Source: an uncultured Caulobacteraceae bacterium
GTDB taxonomy: Bacteria; Pseudomonadota; Alphaproteobacteria; Caulobacterales; TH1-2
Length of the DNA: 17,314 nucleotides
Reading direction: 5' to 3'
Assembly: GCA_937967425.1 (NCBI GenBank)
Contig: CALBST010000155.1
Span: 1-17,314 of the forward strand
In this document: positions 8,883-15,210 of the stretch, piece after piece
Layout of the letters: each line of letters opens with the position of its first letter
How positions within the stretch are numbered: position 1 is the first letter of the stretch
The notes under the pieces: model-generated
Databases searched by the model: none
What the model saw: the letters and a program-made list of their open reading frames with translations, nothing else
Told to the model about the DNA's origin: nothing
Position numbers and translations under genes: made by a program

Positions 8883-9284
8883 ATGCTCACTTGTCTCGCT
8901 TTGGTCGCCTTTAACGTAACCGCCTTGGGCGACATTCCGAAGATGTCGGCCGATCTCGAGGCCGAGGCGCGCGCGCTCGCCGCGGTCAGTGCGGCCACGC
9001 CTGAACTGATTTCCCGCATCGAAGCGTTCGCGACCGACGCTCAGCAACTTTCTGTGTCCATGCGCCGCGCTGGCGTTGGCCAAGACATGCCGTGCATCTT
9101 CCAAGGCATCGCTAACGACGCGCTCGAACGCGCCGGAGAGTTCGCCGCCGCCGACACATCGGAAGAGCAGGACGCCGCCTTCATGAACCTGCGCGTGCTG
9201 ATGGACGACGCCGCCATGCTAGCGCCCCTCGCCGCGGCCGCCGCAGCCGACCGCGTCGAAGAACGCGACCTCGCACTTCGCTAG
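8883..9284 (+). CDS. Small helical protein of unknown function, paralog B
   Basis: A 133-residue protein of unknown function, tandem duplicate of the gene at 8436-8822. Over a gap-free stretch of 76 positions covering the middle and end, I count about 45 identical residues by eye. Shared blocks are MLTCLAL, QLSVSMRRAG.. (55-64), QDMPCIFQGIA (67-77), NLRVLMDDA (102-110) and the alanine-rich APLAAAAAADR. C4 and C71 match the cysteines of paralog A. The first 22 or so bases of the two coding regions are nearly identical, more than the protein needs. This suggests a recent or constrained duplication. The start is supported by AAGGA 9 nt upstream, inside a hairpin. It is likely co-transcribed with paralog A. 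It is convergent with the redoxin gene, whose stop is three bases away. Confidence 0.8.
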   Translation: MLTCLALVAFNVTALGDIPKMSADLEAEARALAAVSAATPELISRIEAFATDAQQLSVSMRRAGVGQDMPCIFQGIANDALERAGEFAAADTSEEQDAAFMNLRVLMDDAAMLAPLAAAAAADRVEERDLALR

Positions 9285-9287
9285 AAC

Positions 9288-9917
9288 TTAAGCGGCGTAC
9301 TTAACGTTACAGCCATACGGCGTCGTTTGCGCGACTTGCACGGCGCGCCCCGCGTCCAAATCGGCCCACGCCGCGCGCACATAGTTCGTTGCGCCTTGCA
9401 GCGTTTCCGGCCGCGCTGACGGCCGATCATCGATCGCGCCCTGATAGACGATCTGACCCTCGCCATTGATCATCACCATCTGCGGCGTTGTAAGAGCGCC
9501 ATACGCGCGTCCCATCACGCCATCAGGATCGAGCAGCGTAGCCGTCACCGTCGCTTGATCGGTCTCCACACGCGCAATCGCGCCCGGCCCATCGAGATAA
9601 CCCTGCTCGCCCGGCGCCGAGGAAATCACTTGCAGCCACACCCAGCCGCGTTCGCGCGCCTCGCGCTGGACCGCCTGCATGTTGCCCGCATCATAGTGCT
9701 TGCGCACATAGGGGCAGCCATTGTTCGTCCATTCGAGAATGACGTTCTGGCCGGCGAATTCTGCCAGCGTCCGCGTGGCGCCCGTCGCGTCGACGACCGA
9801 AAACGCCGGCGCCGCGGCGCCGGTGGCGACGTGCTGCAAATCCGCCGGCGGGCCGCTGCACGCGGCAAGCGCCGCCAACGCCGCACCACCCAGCAACATC
9901 TCACGCTTCGAAAGCAT
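9288..9917 (-). CDS. Redoxin-domain (thioredoxin-fold) lipoprotein
   Basis: A 209-residue lipoprotein: the signal ends in lipobox LAAC with Cys20 as the lipidated residue, preceded by KREMLLGGAALAA. The mature part is an AhpC/TSA-redoxin-type thioredoxin fold, with FSVVDATGATRTLAEFAGQ (39-57), the active-site loop WTNNGCPYVRKHY (63-75, single Cys68 in place of CxxC), and TTPQMVMINGEGQIVYQGAID with the cis-proline Pro145. A second cysteine, C203 in TTPYGCNVKY near the C terminus, could be the resolving residue. Such proteins reduce peroxides or protein thiols. I chose ATG 9917, with AGGGAG 5 nt upstream. An in-frame GTG two codons earlier overlaps the dsbD stop. Coupling to dsbD suggests that it is reduced in the periplasm by that protein, as in the ScsB system of Caulobacter. 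Confidence 0.88.
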   Translation of the reverse strand: MLSKREMLLGGAALAALAACSGPPADLQHVATGAAAPAFSVVDATGATRTLAEFAGQNVILEWTNNGCPYVRKHYDAGNMQAVQREARERGWVWLQVISSAPGEQGYLDGPGAIARVETDQATVTATLLDPDGVMGRAYGALTTPQMVMINGEGQIVYQGAIDDRPSARPETLQGATNYVRAAWADLDAGRAVQVAQTTPYGCNVKYAA

Positions 9918-9919
9918 CC

Positions 9920-12046
9920 TCACTCTCCCTGGATCGTTTGCAGTATTAGAGACTCGCTCAGCATCTGCGGCAACACCACCGGATCGCCGCCATCCGGCGG
10001 AAAATAGAGATAGAGCGGCACGCCGGCGCGTCCATGCGCGGCCAGTTCCGCAGCAATCGCCTCGTCGCGATTGGTCCAGTCTCCGACAAGATAGGCGGTA
10101 TTTGTGTCAGCGAAGCCCGCCGCGACGCGCGGCGTGAACGCCGCCGCCTCGTTGACTTTACACGTCACACACCAGGCCGCCGTGAAGTTCACAAAAACCC
10201 CGCGCCCTTCGTTTTGCAGCTCCATTACACGCGCCTCGCTCCACGGCTCGGAGACGAGCGCTTCCCGCGTCTCCACGCCCAAGAGCGGCCGCCACACGAA
10301 GGCGCCCGTCACACCCACAACGAGCAACGCCGCAATCATCCAAGCGCGTCCCCAGCGCGACGCGAGCACCAGGAGACTAACGGCAACGAACATCAGCAAC
10401 AGCGCCGCAACGCCGTCAGACCCAGCCTGCTCCGCCAGCACCCACACCAGCCACACCGCCGTCGCGAACATCGGGAACGCGAGCACGTTCTTCACGCGCT
10501 CCATCCACGCGCCCGGTTTTGGAATGAGCTTCTGCAAACCTGGCACGAAGTGCAGCAATGTCAGCGGCAGCGCGAAGCCCAAGCCGAGTGCGGCGAAGAT
10601 CAGCAAGGTCGTGAACGCCGATTGCGTCAGCGCAGCGCCGATCGCGCCGGCCATGAACGGCGCCGTGCATGGCGTCGCCGCAATCACCGCCAGCGCGCCG
10701 GTGAAAAACGCGCCCGCATCGCCGCCCCGCGACGCGAGGCCCGACCCCACGTTCTGTGCGCCCACGCCGAACTCGAACACACCAAGGAGGTTGAGCCCGA
10801 TGACAAAGAAGAGCAGCGCCAAGAGGCTCGTCACCCAAGGCGCCTGCAGCTGGAAGCCCCAGCCCACCGCCTCGCCCGCCCCGCGTAACGCGATCAGCAC
10901 GCCGGCGAGCGCCAAGAATGTCACCATCACGCCCGCGAAATAAAGCAACCCATGCCGCCGCGCTTCGCCGCTTTGCACGCCGCCCGCAAACTGCAACGCC
11001 TTCACCGAAAGCACCGGCAAGACACACGGCATGATGTTGAGGATCAGCCCGCCGAGAAAGGCGAGGCCAAGCGCGACAAGCAAGGCAACGCCCGTTAAAC
11101 TCTCTACACTCGGAATGGCAGCGGCAAGGCCGCCATCGAGTTCCGCCAGAGCATAGTCGTCAGAGAATTGCGCGGCGGACGCATCGGTGTTGGCGATCAC
11201 CTCACCAGGCGCCGCTTCAATCTCAACGCCACGATGCACCCAGGCGCCGTTTTCTTGCACCTCGTACACAACAAGCCCCGCAAGCGGCGCATTGCCGAGC
11301 GGCTGCAAATCGGGCGTCAACGAGAAGCTTGCGCCAGCGGGACCCACACGCGGCCGCTGCGGCTCTGCCGCCTTCACGACGCCGCGCTCGAATGGGAAGA
11401 AGCGCAGATTCCGAAATTCGCTAGCGTTCGGCAGCGCCACGCTCAGCCGCGCCGGATCGCCCGTGCCGATTGTCGCCGTCACGCCGTCTTGCCGACGTGG
11501 CAAATTCGACACCGCTTCGGCTATGCGCGCCGCCCATTGCGGATCGTCGCGCCCTTGCGCGGCGACCGGCACGCTCACCGTCAGCGTCGCGTCTTCGGGA
11601 ATGCAGATGTCTGAACAGACGAGCCAGTAGGCTTCCGCCGTCAGCGTCACGCTCGATCCCGGCCCAGCATCCGCGGGCACGGTGAGTTCGACCGGAAATA
11701 GAACCTCGCCCTCGTAGCCGAAGTTCACGAGCATCGCGAAGGGCACCGCATGCGGCGCCGGCCACTGAATCTCGCCCGCGCGCCATCCCGCCGGCAGCGT
11801 CCATGTCAGCGTTGTCGCCTCGCCGCTATCGCCAGGATTGCGCCAATAGGTGTGCCAGCCTTCATTGATCGTCTGCCGCAGGACGATCGTGAACCTCTCC
11901 CCCGGCGCCACCGCCGCGCGCGCGGAATGCAGGCCCACATCGACCTGGCGCGGCCCAGGCAATGGCTGCGCCGCGGCAATCGCGCCAAAGAACAGGGAGA
12001 AGAAGAAGACCGCCAACGCGGCAAAACGGATCATACCTACGCGCAT
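9920..12046 (-). CDS. dsbD: Thiol:disulfide reductase, DsbD/ScsB family
   Basis: A 708-residue inner-membrane protein that carries electrons from cytoplasmic thioredoxin to periplasmic proteins. After a signal peptide (ending about AAAQ, residue 27) comes the periplasmic N-terminal domain with its cysteine pair C144 and C148 (WLVCSDICIP). The eight-helix-type membrane core has the two redox cysteines in NIMPCVLPVLSVKAL (C341) and AATPCTAPFMAG (C460). The C-terminal thioredoxin domain has AAWCVTCK (C626, C629). All six cysteines of the relay are present. The N-terminal CxxxC arrangement and the unusually long N-terminal domain fit the ScsB branch as well as DsbD. Its TGA stop lies 2 bases from the redoxin lipoprotein start, so the two form an operon. 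A leader inverted repeat lies at 12087-12103. Confidence 0.94.
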   Translation of the reverse strand: MRVGMIRFAALAVFFFSLFFGAIAAAQPLPGPRQVDVGLHSARAAVAPGERFTIVLRQTINEGWHTYWRNPGDSGEATTLTWTLPAGWRAGEIQWPAPHAVPFAMLVNFGYEGEVLFPVELTVPADAGPGSSVTLTAEAYWLVCSDICIPEDATLTVSVPVAAQGRDDPQWAARIAEAVSNLPRRQDGVTATIGTGDPARLSVALPNASEFRNLRFFPFERGVVKAAEPQRPRVGPAGASFSLTPDLQPLGNAPLAGLVVYEVQENGAWVHRGVEIEAAPGEVIANTDASAAQFSDDYALAELDGGLAAAIPSVESLTGVALLVALGLAFLGGLILNIMPCVLPVLSVKALQFAGGVQSGEARRHGLLYFAGVMVTFLALAGVLIALRGAGEAVGWGFQLQAPWVTSLLALLFFVIGLNLLGVFEFGVGAQNVGSGLASRGGDAGAFFTGALAVIAATPCTAPFMAGAIGAALTQSAFTTLLIFAALGLGFALPLTLLHFVPGLQKLIPKPGAWMERVKNVLAFPMFATAVWLVWVLAEQAGSDGVAALLLMFVAVSLLVLASRWGRAWMIAALLVVGVTGAFVWRPLLGVETREALVSEPWSEARVMELQNEGRGVFVNFTAAWCVTCKVNEAAAFTPRVAAGFADTNTAYLVGDWTNRDEAIAAELAAHGRAGVPLYLYFPPDGGDPVVLPQMLSESLILQTIQGE

Positions 12047-12086
12047 ACAGGCTCACTCGCCGTAGGCCAATGCGGCCACGAGACAT

Positions 12087-12103
12087 TCGAACCTTACGTT
12101 CGA
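12087..12103. promoter_or_regulatory. Inverted repeat upstream of dsbD
   Basis: TCGAAC (12087-12092) and GTTCGA (12098-12103) form a perfect 6-bp inverted repeat with a 5-bp spacer. It lies 41 bp upstream of the dsbD start codon, within the probable promoter or leader. It is a plausible operator or hairpin but matches no regulator I know. The spacing does not fit the alphaproteobacterial LexA box. Confidence 0.25.
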
Positions 12104-12125
12104 CGAACACCGCCGGTTTCGCTGC

Positions 12126-12159
12126 AAAAGAAAACGCCCCCCACTTTCGTGGGAGGCGT
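12126..12159 (-). terminator. Rho-independent terminator of the SapC-family gene
   Basis: On the minus strand an 11-bp stem (12159-12149 with 12144-12134) closes a GAAA tetraloop and runs into TTTTCTTTT. One position (12154/12139) is a G-U wobble in minus-strand RNA but would be an A-C mismatch in plus-strand RNA, so the signal belongs to the minus strand. It lies 28 bp past the stop of the gene at 12187 and separates it from dsbD downstream. Confidence 0.9.
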
Positions 12160-12186
12160 CTCTTGGAACTTCGCGTCCGGCGCGGC

Positions 12187-12984
12187 TTAGCGCAGCGGCG
12201 TCGAGGCCTGGATGCGCGCGGCGCGGCTCAGAATCTTCGGCCAGAGGCCGAGCGAGAGCAGGTGCGCATGCATCACCGCCGTCACGCCCTTGTCACGCAG
12301 CTCGAGGTAGGTGTCCTTCGGCAGCGCGTTCAGCTTGGCTTCCGAGATACGCAGGTACTCGCCAAGCTTGGTCGGCTCGTCCGGCGTGCCATCGGCCTTC
12401 GCGCGCGGCAACGCCAGCGGCGTCGCTTCGAACAGGTTGTGATCCTCCATGAGTTTCACGAAGTCCTGGGTGCGGCGCCCCAGCATGTCGAACTCGCGGC
12501 AGAACTGAATCGCCTCCTGCGTATAACGTGACGGCTGATTGCCTTCGAAGAACGGCAGTTCCGGCGTCGAAGACAGCATTTTGGCGGCGCGGTCGATGCA
12601 GACGAGAACCTTATCGTCCTCTTTTTGCGGCGTGTTCTGACCCGTCAGGACCGGCAGGAACGGATAGCGGCGCGCGAATGCCGGCAGATAGACTTCCGGG
12701 TCCAACGAGCCATCGGCGCCCAGGAACACATTCATGCCCGGCCGCAGGCCCATCACCGCCAGCGGCGTCTTCGACTGCGTGTCGAAAATGATCGGGTAGC
12801 AAACGGCGGCGAGACCAAACTCGTCCACAGTGAGCGGCACAAGGTGCGTGTCCGCGAGGAACGCGAACGGATTGCTGACTTGGCTGACACCCAGCTTGCC
12901 GTGCTTTTCAACCGAAAGCGGCTCAAGCTGGTTGTAGAAAAGGATTTTGCCCAGCGTCTGCTGGCCGCCTTGGGCGGTCGTCAT
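12187..12984 (-). CDS. SapC-family protein
   Basis: A 265-residue SapC-family protein. The family is named after an S-layer-associated gene of Campylobacter and is common in Caulobacterales, but its biochemistry is unclear. Recognisable blocks, in order: NPFAFLADTHLVPLTVDEFG (39-58), CYPIIFDTQSKTPLAVMGLR (62-81), FLGADGSLDPEVYLPAFARR and YPFLPVL (about 87-113), DRAAKMLSS, FCREFDMLGRR and the C-terminal LPKDTYLELRDKGVTAVMHA. No signal peptide or membrane segment is visible, so it is probably cytoplasmic. ATG 12984 was chosen because GGAG lies about 7 nt upstream. An in-frame ATG 22 codons earlier lacks a ribosome site and would add a poorly conserved extension. It is divergent from the DUF885 gene and ends in its own terminator. 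The usual partners (TonB receptor, tryptophan halogenase) are not adjacent. Confidence 0.88.
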   Translation of the reverse strand: MTTAQGGQQTLGKILFYNQLEPLSVEKHGKLGVSQVSNPFAFLADTHLVPLTVDEFGLAAVCYPIIFDTQSKTPLAVMGLRPGMNVFLGADGSLDPEVYLPAFARRYPFLPVLTGQNTPQKEDDKVLVCIDRAAKMLSSTPELPFFEGNQPSRYTQEAIQFCREFDMLGRRTQDFVKLMEDHNLFEATPLALPRAKADGTPDEPTKLGEYLRISEAKLNALPKDTYLELRDKGVTAVMHAHLLSLGLWPKILSRAARIQASTPLR

Positions 12985-13053
12985 GGGTGTCTCCGCGAGT
13001 TCCCTACACAGGGGGCTGTCCAAACCACGAATGCGCGGTTTCCGCAACACGTT

Positions 13054-13072
13054 AGCGCAAACGAACTGCGCT
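13054..13072. promoter_or_regulatory. Inverted repeat in the SapC / DUF885 divergent region
   Basis: AGCGCA (13054-13059) and TGCGCT (13067-13072) form a perfect 6-bp inverted repeat with a 7-bp spacer in the 169-bp region between the two divergent starts. It could be an operator serving either gene. In GC-rich DNA a chance palindrome of this size is not rare. I see no clear -10/-35 elements here. Confidence 0.2.
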
Positions 13073-13153
13073 GGGCGGCCTTTTCTCAGGCACGGCGCAT
13101 GCTATGCCCGCCCCCGCGCCCTTACAGCGGCGCAACATGCTGCGAGGGGTTAT

Positions 13154-15046
13154 ATGAAGCCGTTCCGTTGGGCCTTTGCCGTGGTTCTGGGGCTTTCGCT
13201 CGCCGTGAGCGGATGCGGGCCGCGCCAATCGCAGCCAATGACCGCCTTCGAGGGCAAACTCTCGGACTGGGCGCGCGAAATCCTGGCGGACAGCCCCGAG
13301 ACCGCCTCGCAGACCGGCGTGGGAGAAGATGTCGCCGGCGGCGCCTATTCCGATCGCTTGGATGATCGCTCGATCGTGGCGCTCGAGGCCCGGCGCAGCG
13401 CCGCCATCCGCCGCTACGCCGAGCTACGCTCATTGAACGTGAGCGCGCTCAGCCCGGAAGACCGCCTCACCTACAACGTTCTTCGCGATCAATTCGCCAA
13501 CGCCGCTGGCGGCGCAGCATTCGACTACGGCGATTTCAGCCCGCTGGGCGGCGTCCGCCCTTATGTCATCAATCAAATGGACAGCGCCTTCATCACGCTG
13601 CCCTCCTTTATGGACGATCGCCACGACGTGACCGACGCCGCTTCAGCTGAAGCCTATCTCACACGTCTGCGCGCGGTCGCGGAAGCGATTGATCAAGAGA
13701 CCGAACGCGCGCGCGCCGATGCGGCGTTGGGCGTGCGCCCTCCTGGCTTCATTCTCGATACCGTCGCAGACATGCTCGAAGGCGTGCTGCGCGAGCCGCC
13801 GGTCGCGCAAGTTTACATCACCAGCTTGCGCCGCAAGCTCGACGCCATCGCCGCACGCGAACAAGACGCCGAGCGCCGCGCCGTCATCGAGCGCGAAAAC
13901 CTCGTCCTTCTCGCGCGCGCCGATGCGATCATGCGCGAACATGTTTTGCCGGCGCACCAGCGCGCCCTCGCCTGGGTGCGCTCCGAGCGGCCGCGCGCCA
14001 GCGAAGCGCCAGGCGTTTCGAATCTGCCGCAAGGCGCGGCGTTCTACGCCGCGGCGCTCAGGATCGAAACGACCACCGAACTCACGCCCGATGAGATCCA
14101 CACGATCGGACTCAATCGCGTCGCCGAGCTTAATCGCGAGCTCGACATCGCGCTCCGCCGCCTCGGGCTCACCGAAGGCCCCGTCGGCCAGCGCCTCGCG
14201 CAACTCACCGCCGACCCGCGCTATCAGTACGAGGATAGCGACGCCGGCCGCGCGCAGCTCATCGCCGATGTAGAAGCGCGCATCGCCCGCGTCCGCGAAC
14301 GCGCGCCGCAATGGTTCGGCCGCCTGCCGCAGGCGCAGTTGGAGGTACGCCGCGTCCCCGCCTTCGCCGAGGCGGGCTCGCCTGGCGCCTATTACAATCC
14401 CCCCTCGCTCGATGGATCGAGCCCAGGCATCTACTTCATCAACATGCGCAGCCTGGCTGAGATGACGCGCATCGATCTGCCGACCCAGGATTTCCACGAG
14501 GCCATACCGGGCCACCACTTCCAGATCGCGCTGGCCCAAGAACTCACCGAGACGCCGCTGCTGCGTCGCCTGACCTCATTCAACGCCTACAGCGAAGGCT
14601 GGGGTCTCTACGCCGAACAACTCGCCGACGAGCAAGGCTTTCACGAAGGCGACGCCGCCGGCCGCATTGGCTATCTGCGCTGGCAGCTCTGGCGCGCCGT
14701 GCGCCTCGTCGTCGATACTGGGCTTCACTCGAAGAATTGGTCACGCCAACAAGCCATCGACTACGTCGCTCAAACCACAGGCGACATGCCGGGCGTCATC
14801 GCCACCGAAGTCGATCGCTACATTGTTTGGCCCGGCCAAGCTTGCGGCTACGAACTTGGCCGCCGCGAGATTGCGCGCTTGCGAGACGTCGCGCGCAACG
14901 AACTCGGCCCCGATTTCGACTTGCGCGGCTTCCATGACGCAGTGCTGCTGAGCGGCGAAGTCCCGCTCAGCGTTCTCGATACGCTCGTGCGCGACTGGAT
15001 CCCCGTACAACGCCGCCTGGCCGAACGCGAACGCAACCGCCGCTGA
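13154..15046 (+). CDS. DUF885-family lipoprotein, putative metallopeptidase
   Basis: A 630-residue exported protein. The signal sequence ends in LAVSGC, giving lipidated Cys21. The body matches the DUF885 family, seen for example in the opening DWAREILADSPETASQTG and the core ITLPSFMDDRHDV. The family hallmark DFHEAIPGHHFQ sits at about 446-457 (His448, Glu449, His454, His455), followed by YSEGWGLYAEQ (479-489) with Glu481. The HE....HH plus downstream Glu pattern is that of a zinc metallopeptidase, and members are predicted hydrolases, though substrates are largely unknown. Start: ATG 13154, with GAGGGG 5 nt upstream. The frame stays open further upstream, but that stretch has no support and overlaps the SapC gene. 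It is closed by a terminator at 15056-15081. A location in the outer or inner membrane, facing the periplasm, is inferred from the lipobox. Confidence 0.9.
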   Translation: MKPFRWAFAVVLGLSLAVSGCGPRQSQPMTAFEGKLSDWAREILADSPETASQTGVGEDVAGGAYSDRLDDRSIVALEARRSAAIRRYAELRSLNVSALSPEDRLTYNVLRDQFANAAGGAAFDYGDFSPLGGVRPYVINQMDSAFITLPSFMDDRHDVTDAASAEAYLTRLRAVAEAIDQETERARADAALGVRPPGFILDTVADMLEGVLREPPVAQVYITSLRRKLDAIAAREQDAERRAVIERENLVLLARADAIMREHVLPAHQRALAWVRSERPRASEAPGVSNLPQGAAFYAAALRIETTTELTPDEIHTIGLNRVAELNRELDIALRRLGLTEGPVGQRLAQLTADPRYQYEDSDAGRAQLIADVEARIARVRERAPQWFGRLPQAQLEVRRVPAFAEAGSPGAYYNPPSLDGSSPGIYFINMRSLAEMTRIDLPTQDFHEAIPGHHFQIALAQELTETPLLRRLTSFNAYSEGWGLYAEQLADEQGFHEGDAAGRIGYLRWQLWRAVRLVVDTGLHSKNWSRQQAIDYVAQTTGDMPGVIATEVDRYIVWPGQACGYELGRREIARLRDVARNELGPDFDLRGFHDAVLLSGEVPLSVLDTLVRDWIPVQRRLAERERNRR

Positions 15047-15055
15047 CGACGCGGC

Positions 15056-15081
15056 CGCTTCGCGCTCACCGAAGCGTTTTT
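15056..15081 (+). terminator. Rho-independent terminator after DUF885 gene
   Basis: A 7-bp perfect stem CGCTTCG (15056-15062) with CGAAGCG (15070-15076), loop CGCTCAC, followed directly by TTTTT. It lies 10 bp after the TGA stop, so the downstream VWA gene should have its own promoter in 15082-15210. Confidence 0.85.
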
Positions 15082-15177
15082 CACACATCCGCGTGATGCA
15101 CGCTCTCGTGTACGCAAAACGCCGCGCGCATGCCTCATGTTAGCCCCGATCGGAGCGCTTCGCTTACCGTGTCAAAG

Positions 15178-15202
15178 GCCGCGTACGCGCGGCTTGGGAG
15201 GG
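15178..15202 (+). promoter_or_regulatory. Leader hairpin and ribosome site of the VWA lipoprotein gene
   Basis: GCCGCG (15178-15183) and CGCGGC (15188-15193) form a 6-bp stem with a TACG loop, followed within 3 nt by the strong ribosome site GGGAGGG (15196-15202), 8 nt before the ATG at 15211. The hairpin may protect or expose the site. The ribosome site fixes the start codon, as the frame is open upstream to 15130. Confidence 0.45.
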
Positions 15203-15210
15203 AAAACGTC

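Noticed and set aside
12087..12108. LexA (SOS) box upstream of dsbD
   Set aside because: Several GTTC/GAAC half-sites occur, but none has the GTTC-N7-GTTC direct spacing of alphaproteobacterial LexA boxes; the inverted pair has N5 and the direct pair N12.
12985..13050. 22-residue N-terminal extension of the SapC-family protein
   Set aside because: The inner ATG has a GGAG ribosome site, and SapC proteins normally start close to the block beginning there.
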